Shown here one piece after another: positions 22,206 to 31,383 of a stretch of 64,000 nucleotides of DNA; position 1 is the stretch's first letter, and each line of letters begins with the position of its first letter. The position numbers were made by a program, and so were the translations under genes. The notes under the pieces were generated by a model. That model ran no database searches. It had not been told where the DNA came from and saw only the letters and a program-made list of their open reading frames with translations. This DNA comes from Eledone cirrhosa (Eukaryota; Mollusca; Cephalopoda; Octopoda; Eledonidae): the NCBI GenBank assembly GCA_964016885.1, contig OZ024742.1:115020439-115084438 (forward strand), given 5' to 3'.

Positions 22206-24018
22206 TCACCTCCGAGCAGATTTTTGCCGAAAATCGTTAATGATGAAGCCCAGGACCCACAGATTATTGAATCAGCAAGAACAAATTCTGAAAGAGCACA
22301 TCAGTAAAAAAATAATTGAGCAGAAAGATGCATGGAAGAAAAAAAAATGAGGCGCGACGGGCCGTGTTGAGCCGCTGTCAAATGACTGGCTGTTTTATAG
22401 TTTATACGTGACCACCAAAGGTCTACCAGAAAACAGATAAAGTCTGACATGGGGGAAGTTGCTGTTCTTGCATTAAATGTTAATGGTAAGTGTTGTACCA
22501 GTAGCTGTGGACGAAGCTATTATGGTAGTTTACCAGTGCTGGCAAGAAGATGATGGGTAGGCGATAAAATGTTGGCCTCCCAGATGTATTGCCGAATGTG
22601 CTAGGGAGCCAGGGAAAAAATGGCTGGTTGCTTTGATAAGAAAAAAAAAAGCAAGTTGAATCTGTAGGTGGGTTTCAGTTCCATAATTCGGGCGAATCCA
22701 CAGAAGTGGTGAAAATGCTGACAAGTCCAGTTCTATGTGTTGTTTTCCCTGTGAGTTAGGTAAGATAACGAGATAGAGGTTGTTATGGACGATGAATGTG
22801 CAACGAGATGCGAAACTGTTTGAGTTCAACTGCAATTAGCATTTTCGTGTTGCGGTGCAGGTGAACTAAGCTGCAAGTGTCGTTAGCATGTTTTGGTACC
22901 TCCAGAAGGTGAAAAGGGATCTCGCACAATATTACAAACTTGAAGATCACATGCTATAGATAACAACATGTTGGTGTGTGTATATATGCAGGCATGTAAT
23001 ACAGCAAAGAAAATGTGTGCGTACGGTCACATACACAATGATAGAGAGAAATGAATTTTCATATAATACAGTTATAAACAAAATAAATTTCCAAAATAAA
23101 TGCCTGAAAAAAAAAGGAAGAAAGAAAGAATTGTTTCTTTTCTTTTAACAAAAAGTTCGCTTCTTTTTTCTTTGGGAACGCTCTTACTAGGGAGCAAGTA
23201 GAGTTGTTGTTGTTAAAGCAAAGTCACAATGAATCTTCTGTAGAGTAGAAGTCGAGCGTTGAAGAACCTAGCGTCACCATTATGGCAGCCACGTCTGACG
23301 CCATAATGTTGAGAAAACTAATGTCTTAATTTCTCGAGTCCTTGTGGTAACGAGACAGAAGGTATGGTGGTTGCGTCGGTAGAGTTACAAGCCGTACACT
23401 GGCGTTGGTTAATAGTTAGCCATGTTTGCTGCTGATGGCTGGTACTTGGTGGTAGCCGTTTTGGACTTTCCTCGTGGCGTAAAGTTTTTGAAATACTGCT
23501 AATTTTTTTATAAAAATATTCTAAAGAAAATTTGAATAATAAAAAAAATTATTTTCCATGAACATTATTCGGCAAGAGATCCCAAGATGGCCGATCTAAA
23601 AATATGTCCGTGATGAAGAACCCGTCATGTGGCACGATGCAGCCAATCAGGTTGCTGGGATTGCAGAAGACAAGCTGTACGTGGGAAAACAAAATCTTTG
23701 AGTCTCCATTTTGTAACTTTAACAGAAGTTTGAAAGCAAAATTCTATATCCAGAGAAATCCTTTTTTTTTTGTGTTGTATTTTTGTGTTCGTCTGTATGC
23801 GTGAGTTACTAGTGTTACGATGAAAGTTACGACAGAAATATTGTTCACGCCGCGTGCTTCATAAATGGAATATTATGAATTTTATGGACTTACGCCAAGT
23901 AAGTCTAGCTACCAGATTCGAACATTCAAAATGTTAAGCCACTCCACATAGCCATTAAAACAAATGGCGAATTCAAATAGGCTGCGTTTTCATACTTAAT
24001 TGTCGCGGGTCACCAATT
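22206..24018. other. Internal region of LTR element, no gene seen
   Basis: Short chance frames only (for example minus strand 22530-22835). A poly-A/T-interrupted stretch lies at 23108-23170. TGTCGCGGGTCACCAATTTG just before the 3' LTR contains a small CACCAA/TTGGTG palindrome rather than a polypurine tract. Confidence 0.6.
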
Positions 24019-24482
24019 TGGTGGAGATATAAGTACCAAATTAGCAGAGAAGTATTTAGAGAGTTGTAATGTCGCCACGAGGAACCAAGTTTGGTAGAAA
24101 TATATGATAGGAATATCGACAACGACTTTAGCTTGGTTTTACATTATTTAGTAATAGAGGTTGAGCTGGCATGCCAAGAGAAATAACACAAATCAATTAG
24201 GATTACAAGAGAAAATACGGTCGACTGGCTGAGGCGTTTAGCCAACTCCGTAGTAAAATTGTTGTGTCGTTACATGTTAATTTGTGCTGGCGGAGCAAAA
24301 GAACAAGTGGTGTTTACCTTAGCACGGTCTAGCTGGAAGTCATAGCGTCCTCAAATATTTGCGGGCTATTTCTCCCTCAGAACGCGTAGGGATACATCCT
24401 CTTCTACTGGCGCTGATTGGCTGAGCTGAGCCAAATCACGCACAGAGAATGTATGTGAGCCCGCGGAATGTAGGTCACTACA
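24019..24482 (+). repeat. 3' LTR
   Basis: Copy of 21743-22205. LINE sequence resumes right after ACTACA. Confidence 0.88.
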
Positions 24483-24636
24483 GGATGATAGAGTTATTTG
24501 AGATACTGGCTGGAGTGCTCCAGGGAGATACATTGGGTCCCTATCTTTTTATCATTGTGGTCGGCTATTGTATGCGCCTTGCATTGGAGAAACCCAGGAC
24601 TCTGGCTTTACTGTAGTACCGGTTCAGAGCAGGATG

Positions 24637-24640
<4 letters not shown>
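24483..24640 (+). pseudogene. LINE RT, continuation after the LTR insertion
   Basis: Reads FEILAGVLQGDTLGPYLFII (RT motif B region), then YCMRL, with a shift before SGFTVVPVQSRM. It ends at the inversion/TA junction before the catalytic YxDD. Confidence 0.82.
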
Positions 24641-24669
<29 letters not shown>

Positions 24670-24861
24670 GACAAATGGATTGTGGTAAGAAACCAGATGG
24701 ACCATAACGCACCAGAGTACTCAATACTTAGGGTAGTAGAGTGGGTAATAGGAAAAAGTATGACCCCGACGGCAGAGCTTAAGAAATAGCCGTCGAAACG
24801 GGTTGAGCTCTGTCGTCGGGGGTCATAATTTTTCATATATGTATATATATATATATATAAA
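24641..24861. repeat. TA-flanked hairpin of the GACCCCGAC family
   Basis: TA 24641-24669, then a segment whose arms 24757-24781 and about 24803-24829 pair (TATGACCCCGACGGCAGAGC). TA 24835-24861 closes it. The same family, with perfect arms, is at 48464-48618. Confidence 0.8.
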
Positions 24862-25105
24862 GAAAAAAATATGAAATCGAAAATGCAAGTGGATTCTTAT
24901 TTTAAAAAAAAATATATATTTATTTGGTTCCTTTACCGATTTCGCAGTTTTTCTGATGTGAGAAAAACCACAGACCCTCCATCTGAACTCTACCATGAAA
25001 AACAGAAACACTGCGAAACCGGTAAAGGAACCAAATAAATATAAATATGAAAAAAAAAATAAGAATCCAGTTGGATTTTCGATTTCATCTGTTTTTCTTT
25101 ATACT
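24862..25105. repeat. Hairpin with ~100-bp arms
   Basis: Arms about 24862-24962 and 25000-25105 are inverted copies sharing GGTTCCTTTACCG / CGGTAAAGGAACC. Each arm contains GCGAAA(C/T)CGGTAAAGG, which has the GAAA, self-complementary CCGG, T, A layout of a hammerhead 3' half. No convincing CUGANGA precedes it. Confidence 0.75.
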
Positions 25106-25158
25106 TCCACTCGTGTAGGATACCTCGGTTATTTTTCATTTTGTAAAAAAAACCTCAC

Positions 25159-25164
<6 letters not shown>

Positions 25165-25224
<60 letters not shown>

Positions 25225-26131
25225 ATATACTGGTAATGTATCTTACATTGCCCATTGAGTGCGCTGAGATGCAACCGGTACTGGCATTGATAGATATGGT
25301 GGGTCCGTCAATCCTTATTATTATTATCTCCCAACGAGCAGAATTTTGAGAGTAAGTTAAACTATTTTTCAACGTTTATTGTGTTATTGTTTAAAAATGC
25401 ACTCTTTTTCCTGCTACTAATTTTGTCTCTCACTCTTTTTAGTTTTGAATTAGACACATTTCAGCACGCTACTATATTGTTATATAATGGATGATCGCAT
25501 TTAGAGTCCGTTAAAGGTTCTTGGCACTACCATTGTTACCATCACTTTCCTCTAGCCATGGGTCTTGGAGACATGAACCGAATGCTACCATTCTATTTTA
25601 TTTCAATGTGAACTGCTATTTCTAATAGCCATCTTCCCCCACCCCTTGATAATTTGTGTTTGAGACACGTTGGCTGAGTGCTTCTCACAGGAACTAAAAG
25701 ATTGATTCTTTTTAGCTTCACGCCACACGTAAAATTTGTAAATCAGTGGCTAGATGAGAGATATCGATTGCCAGTTGCTAATCACTTTACTGTGTCGATT
25801 GACGACACAAACAGTCATGACCGGCATGGGCCGGTGTTTGGATTCTGTCGATCGATTGGTTATTGATTAGGCGATACCCGCTGATGAAGCCGCATAAGCC
25901 GATTGTGCATTGTTGCATAATATATGCAGACAGATGGTGCAGTGCACCTTACTGCTGCATAAGTGCGACAGAAACTCAAGTCCGGGAACATTATAGGCAC
26001 CCGTTTTACGTGTGTTGTGTTGAGGCAAATAACTATGTGTATACTCTGGTAATGTATCTTACATTGCCCATTCAGTGCGCTGAGATACAACCGGTAATGG
26101 CATTGATCAATATGCTGGGTCCGTCAATCCT

Positions 26132-26174
<43 letters not shown>
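25165..26174. mobile_element. TA-flanked element with ~95-bp direct repeats
   Basis: 25222-25316 and 26040-26136 are direct repeats (GTAATGTATCTTACATTGCC, GTGCGCTGAGAT.CAACCGGTA, GGGTCCGTCAATCCTTATTA). Each sits next to TA (25165-25219; 26137-26174). The 720-bp interior has no credible gene. It may be a pseudo-LTR element remnant; class unknown. Confidence 0.7.
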
Positions 26175-26175
<1 letters not shown>

Positions 26176-26215
26176 GATATTATATAAATGGAAACTATAT
26201 TTATAAAACCATATT

Positions 26216-26280
26216 TATTTCATTATACATATTTCAGGGATACCATATTAAATTATGGTATGCCTTCATCAGACAAAATA
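26216..26280 (-). ncRNA. Type I hammerhead ribozyme at PLE E 3' end
   Basis: Minus strand: stem I TATTTTGT with ATGAAATA (8 pairs, two G-U); core CTGATGA (26272 to 26266); stem II AGG/CCT plus ATACCATA/TATGGTAT with one C-C mismatch; GAAA (26235 to 26232); stem III ATA/TAT with a 2-nt loop; A at the cleavage position, then stem I. Every conserved base is present. This is the cleanest ribozyme in the window. Expected role: processing of PLE transcripts at the pseudo-LTR. Confidence 0.85.
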
Positions 26281-26391
26281 CAATATATAACAGTTTTACA
26301 AATAGCTTTGACGTACCCTTTTAAAATACAACCATTACTTTTGGAGTCTGTCTGGATAGTGAATTGTTTATATTTTTTTAATAAGTCATAG

Positions 26392-26660
26392 TGTTAAGCA
26401 CAATTAGAAAAAGACGGAGATAAAGAAAAAGAAAAAAGACGGAGAGAGAGAGAAAAGAACAAAGACGGGGAGATAGAAAGAAAGAAAACCTGGGGAAATA
26501 TCGGAGAGAGAGAGAAATGTAGGGAGAAAAGAAAGAGATAAATAAAGATAGGAGGAAATAAAAAATAAAAAATAAAAAATAAAGGAAAGGAAGAAATAAG
26601 AAAAACAAAGGAAAGCAACAGAGAGATATCAAGTCATCATAGAGAGAGAACAACTCAAGA
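26392..26660. repeat. GA-rich low-complexity tract
   Basis: GAGA and AAAGA repeats with an (AAAAAT)n patch at 26560-26585. The Phe/Leu/Ser-rich frames on the minus strand are its translation, not genes. Confidence 0.9.
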
Positions 26661-28037
26661 GAGAGAAATACTATATATAGAGATGGGGGACAATGAACAC
26701 TTTACGTCATGTCATATTAAGTTGAGTTAACAATTTATATGAAATGAATAATAAAAATATAATTATCAATATTCATGAATGGGACATAGATATATAATAT
26801 GAGAAATTAAACATTGTTCAATAATGACTATATGTTTAGTTTAGAAACTTGAGATCAATATATCAAAATCTGAGTTCAAAATGTACCCTTGTTATCGAGA
26901 TCAGTATTTTATGCAAAGACATACAAATATATATGTATATATATATACATATAGATACGCACGTCCTGAACATAGAAACTATGTCTAACTCAAGCCAACA
27001 ATATAGCCATACAAAACGTAAATGATTTCTCCTAATCACTGCTATACATTCTTTGTGTTATAAAAATTTCACAGTATATATACACAAATATATACGATTA
27101 ACATTCATGTCCTCATATATACGATTACCATCCATGTGTTTAATTTTATGCATATCTGCAACATACCTCCCAACCACATATATATATACACATACATATA
27201 TACACATACATATGTATAAATAAATATTTGCGTGCGTCGTCACGCATCACTCATGTATATATACAGACATACATAGGCACAAAAAAACCTATAACACTTT
27301 TTATGCATGTTAATATACACATATGCATTTGCATAGAGATAATCGAATATCAATATATTACTGAAGGATTATTACTTGTAAACATAACAATAACAAAATA
27401 AATTTAAAATACCAACGGAGTATATTTTGGAAATGCAGCTATATCAGTATAGACAAAAGAAATCTAGAAATATCAAAGCATTAAATATCTTTAAAACACT
27501 ATAGAGTATCTTAAGTTAAACTAATATGTTTTATATATTTAGTATAGAAATTTATCCTACGTATATCTCAATCAAGATATTGAAAGGGTAGACATATGAA
27601 AGTTATGAGAAGCTATCATAATCAAAACAAATAAATAAAAATAATTTAAAAGATTTAAAAATAACCAATGATTCTACAGATAACCTTATATTTAGTATAT
27701 AAATTTACCTTACGTATATTTTATTTAATACATTGGAAGTATAGACATTTTAGAGTAGTTTATTATATCCTTGTTTATATTTAGGAAGAAAGTTTAAAAA
27801 GAAAAAGGTGAAGGAATCTAATGATTTATCGACAGGTTCCACATATTAACTAAAATTACTTAATTAGTTATACTACGTTTTAAATTTATATTTATATTTA
27901 AACGTTGAGTTCAATCTATGTCCGCAGCAACTGAATAAATTGTTCCTTAGATTAAGGGAATTTTTGGACTTTAATATAAAGAATATTTCTTAAATACAAA
28001 GATCACAATTCTCTGAAGAGGAATTAAAAGGAGTAGA

Positions 28038-29150
28038 TTATGAAATAATATTCCAATTCATCGAATATTTAATATTATCTCGTTTTAGGTCCCATAGTAG
28101 GCTAGATAGCGAAGTTGAAGATTTTTTGTTTGGATCTGTGAAAGAATTCTTATGATTATTGAAGCGAAATTTAAATTCTGTAGAGCTGGAACCAACATAG
28201 TTAAATGAATTTAAATTAGTTTTAACATTACAATTGTACACTACATTTTTAGCTAAGAAATTGTTATTTAACGGACAGTTAGATTTATTTCTACAGTTAC
28301 AGTTATTTAATTGAATATTGTTTGGGTTATTATTGGTATTTTGTTTAGGTTTTAAATTCCTATTATTAATTCTATTAATATTTTGTGCTATATTTTTGGT
28401 GGACGAGTAAGTTAATTTTATAGTGTGTCTATTAAAAATTGAGTAATATTTATCTGTTCTAGGGAACCGTGTGTCAAGAGCTTTAAAGAATAGTTTAGAA
28501 ATAGGGGTTTTAATATTTAGTGAGAAAGGGGGAGAAAACCATAATATATTTCTAGTTCTATGTCTTTTTCGGCTTTTGGAATTATAGTAATGTTTTCTAT
28601 TATAGTTGTTAAAGTTGTTACCGTAATTGAAATTGTTATTATTTTGGTTAGTTTGCTTATTATTATTATTATCGATGTATTTAATTTTATTTCTATATCC
28701 AGCTCTAACTAACGCTTCTTTGTAATACTGCGCTTTTTCATCAAATATATTTTTAATAGATGAAATTATTGAAATTCGTTCTTGCACAGAGTTCACTATA
28801 GTATTTTTAACAGTTCTGGGGTGATTAGAGTTAAAGTTGACATAATTCAAGTTCTCATTTAGTTTGTGAAATGGATAGTGAAGACATGTGTTGAGATTTA
28901 GTGTTACATCAAGAAAATTGACTATTCTATGGTTATTCTCTCTTTCTACTTTTAGATTAAGTTAATTAAAAAATTGTATAATTTGTTTTCTTTTTCTATT
29001 TAGTTCACAGCTATTATTTTCTATAAGTAAAAGCATGTCACCACGATATAATCCTCCGGTTACACCTGGTATTTTTCTATGTAGCGAATTAATTATAAAT
29101 AGGCCCACAAGGCCCGTTACCTGAGCTGAGTCTGGTATATATTGTATTTT
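28038..29150 (-). pseudogene. PLE E RT C-terminal part and partial endonuclease
   Basis: Starts inside motif B (DSAQVTGLVGLF). Motif C reads LYRGDMLLL: YRDD is changed to YRGD, losing the first catalytic aspartate. A stop lies near 28960. After it come NFLDVTLNLNT, PFHKLNENLNYVNF and SNHPRTV; then from 28850 AQYYKEALVRAGYRNKIKYID, RTRNILWFSPPFSL, FFKALDTRFPRTDKYYSIF, IKLTYSSTKNIAQNINRIN, an Asn-rich linker and CNCRNKSNCPL. The endonuclease follows: VVYNCNV, FNYVGSS (YVG for YIG), EFKFRFNNHKNSF, SSLLWDLKRDNI and YSMNWNIIS, ending before the CxxC tail. It is the same subfamily as copy D. Confidence 0.9.
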
Positions 29151-29179
29151 GTCTGTTATATATTGTCTGTTATATATTG

Positions 29180-29244
29180 TATTTTGTCTGATGAAGGCAT
29201 ACCATAATTTAATATAGTATCCCTGAAATATGTATAATGAAATA
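29180..29244 (+). ncRNA. Type I hammerhead ribozyme, inverted partner
   Basis: TATTTTGT 29180-29187; CTGATGA 29188-29194; stem II 29195-29224 (AGG.ATAC / GTAT.CCT); GAAA 29225-29228; stem III ATA-TG-TAT; A29236; ATGAAATA 29237-29244. Almost identical to the minus-strand copy at 26216-26280, about 2.9 kb away. Confidence 0.83.
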
Positions 29245-29372
29245 AATATGGTTTTATAAATATAGCTTCCATTTATTAATATCGTATATCTACTCAAAAA
29301 ACTTGTCGAGTGCTTTATATCAGTTATAACAATATTTACTTGTTGTATCCCAACAACTTTAAATAGAACTTT

Positions 29373-29375
<3 letters not shown>

Positions 29376-29416
<41 letters not shown>
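29376..29416. repeat. (TA)n microsatellite
   Basis: TA run between PLE E and the tandem dimer. Confidence 0.95.
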
Positions 29417-29419
<3 letters not shown>

Positions 29420-30545
29420 AAAATTAATTAAATAAAATTAAATTAAAGGAGTCATGCCCGAGACATGGGCCATATCCACCGTAGAATAACCGCAAAGATT
29501 CAAATGAATAGATCCGAGCATTTTGTATCAACTAGAAATTGATTGACATATATATATATATATATTTGAAATAAACACATGAAACAATGACAGGGGATAA
29601 TTTGTAAAGTGTGTAATCACACATATCTAAGTAGGTAACTAATTAACATTTAAATAGACCTTCAACTATTACCTTTTAAAAAAAAGATGAATCCTTCTTG
29701 TATATATTTCATTAAAGACATATATTTCACCATTAATCCGTAAAGTCACAGTAGTCAAATCTTGGATCTGCAGCAAGCGGGGGGGGGGGGAGATTTAACT
29801 CTCTGTGTTTACACATTAAATGCAAATCTGCGAGTGACCCATCGCACATGTTGCAATTCTGAAACTACTAATATCATGCGAGCATCACCCCAGTGGCGCG
29901 AATAGGGTGATCGACAGCTATAAATAGCAGCCGAGTCCTTTCAACTGATTTAGCTCTACAATTAAGGAGCCGTGTATATATTCAAAATTAATTTAATTAA
30001 ATTATATTAAGGGAGTCATGTCCGAGACATGCGCTATATCCACCGTAGAATACGCTCAAAGATTCCAATGAATAGATCCGAGCATTCTATATCAACTAGA
30101 AATTGATTGCATATATATATATTTAAAATAAACACATGAAACAATCACAGGGGATAATTTGAAAAGTGTGTAATCACACATAGCTAGGTAGGTAATTAAT
30201 TAATGTTTAACTAGAGCTTCAAATATTACCTTTTTAAAAAATGATTAATCCTCATTGTATATATTTCATTAAAAAAATATATTTCACCATTAATCCGTAA
30301 TATCACAATAGTCAAATCTTTGATCTTCAGCGGGGGGTGGGGGATCTAACCGTCTGTGTCTACACATCAAATGCAAATCTACGAGTGATCCATCGCACGT
30401 GTTGCAATTCTAAAACTACTAAAAACATGCTAGCGTCACCCCAGTGGCGCGAATAAAGTGATCGACAGCTATAAATAGAAGGCGTGTCCTTTCAAATGAT
30501 TTAGTTCTACAATTAAGGAGCCGTGTATATATTCAAAATCAATTA
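29417..30545 (+). repeat. 564-bp tandem repeat, two copies
   Basis: GGAGTCATG occurs at 29448 and 30012, and the whole ~564-bp unit repeats, with the start of a third copy running into TA at 30546. Shared landmarks are CCACCGTAGAATA, a G-run, CCCAGTGGCGCGAATA and ACAATTAAGGAGCCGTG. No gene. The copies differ by roughly one base in ten by eye, so the duplication is not recent. Confidence 0.88.
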
Positions 30546-30560
30546 AATTAAATTAAATTA

Positions 30561-30564
<4 letters not shown>

Positions 30565-30628
<64 letters not shown>
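30565..30628. repeat. (TA)n microsatellite
   Basis: TA run beside the composite repeat. Confidence 0.96.
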
Positions 30629-30630
<2 letters not shown>

Positions 30631-31383
30631 TATGTATACGTACATACATATATGTATACAGACGTACAGTAGTATGTATATACATACATATATGCACACA
30701 TATATATGCACGTATAGGTTTACCGAACATTTATTATAATGTTCGGTTTGTTTGTAAAGAAACAGCCAGAATTAAGCCGTACATGATTCGGCAACCATCG
30801 TTGCCCTTTTGTTCAACACTGACAAAGGAACGATGAACTAGTTTCTAGCTTATTAGATGTCATCAGCATCCTATACCTTCCTGTCAATCGATTGAACGTT
30901 TGAAAGTATATACTTTCCTTATGCATATTAACGGCTGAGCAGCCTAATTTTTATATCGAGTGAGTTACTCGGCCGGGCGTACCGAAAGCGATAAATGGAA
31001 AAAAACGAAAAAATGAAATGTCATTTCTCACTCTTAGTACGGCTGATACTTAAATATAAGTATGTATACGTACATACATATACGTATACAGATATACAGT
31101 AGTATATATATACATACATATATGCACACACATATATATGTACGTATGGGTTTACGAACAATTATTATAATGTTCGGTTTGTTTGTAAACTAACAGCCCG
31201 AACTGAGCCGTACAGTGTTCGGCAACCATCGCTGCCCTTTTGTTCAACACTGAGGATGCTCAGCCGTTAAAATGCATGAGGCAAAATATATACTTTCAAA
31301 CGTTCAATCGATTGACAGGAAGGTATACGCTGCTGATGACAGCTAATAAGCTAGACACTAGTTCATCGTTCCTTTGTCAGTGT
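30629..31383. mobile_element. Composite element: 200-bp direct repeats interleaved with 130-bp inverted repeats
   Basis: 30629-30828 and 31056-31252 are direct repeats (GTATGTATACGTACATACAT through GTTCGGTTTGTTTGTAAA to TTGTTCAACACTGA). Each is followed by one arm of an inverted pair: 30825-30955 and 31250-31383 (CAATCGATTGA.CGTTTGAAAG and its complement). A unique ~100 bp lies between. The right arm ends where Helitron 2 coding sequence begins, so the element truncates or is inserted in that Helitron. Class unknown; no gene. Confidence 0.75.

Larger units (their letters stand above)
21743..24482 (+). mobile_element. Non-autonomous LTR retrotransposon (2.7 kb, no genes)
   Basis: Two direct repeats (21743-22205 and 24019-24482, about 463 bp, several percent different by eye) begin TGG and end ACTACA, the TG...CA form of LTRs. 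They enclose 22206-24018, which has no RT, protease or integrase frame. The insertion splits the LINE RT between ITPDG and the AGVLQGDTLG motif. I could not settle a target-site duplication or a primer-binding site. The orientation is assumed. It resembles a LARD-type element. Confidence 0.85.
20736..24640. mobile_element. Non-LTR retrotransposon (LINE) with 5' inversion, split by an LTR element
   Basis: The C-terminal coding end lies on the minus strand (20755-21080), whereas the RT lies on the plus strand (21113-21740, resuming 24483-24640). The 3' end is reached immediately after the stop codon and continues as (TA)9 at 20736-20754. TA also follows the other end (24641). An inverted 5' part with a normal 3' part is what twin priming produces. 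Amino-acid motifs resemble RTE or related clades; I cannot fix the clade. Confidence 0.85.
26175..29375 (-). mobile_element. PLE copy E bounded by two inverted hammerhead ribozymes
   Basis: The minus-strand coding remnant (29150 to 28038) is followed by a ~1.7 kb AT-rich 3' region. This includes a purine tract at 26392-26660 and otherwise no gene. A hammerhead ends it at 26216-26280. The other end has the same ribozyme in inverted orientation (29180-29244) plus a ~130-nt tail also present at the end of PLE D. TA tracts touch both sides (26137-26174 and 29376-29416). It is 5'-truncated at RT motif B, exactly where the inverted ribozyme begins. Confidence 0.88.

Noticed and set aside
22530..22835. 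Minus-strand 101-codon frame inside the LTR element as gag
   Set aside because: No zinc knuckle or capsid motif; chance frame.
25885..25915. CGCTGATGAAGCCGCATAAGCC as a ribozyme core
   Set aside because: Stem II pairs poorly and GAAA is replaced by GATT.
26378..26653. 91-residue hydrophobic Phe/Leu/Ser frame that looks membrane-like
   Set aside because: Translation of the complement of a GA-rich low-complexity tract.
29417..30545. CRISPR-like array
   Set aside because: Two 564-bp copies with no short spaced repeats; eukaryotic repeat context.
31320..31345. CTGATGA word in the composite repeat
   Set aside because: No GAAA or stems at hammerhead spacing.
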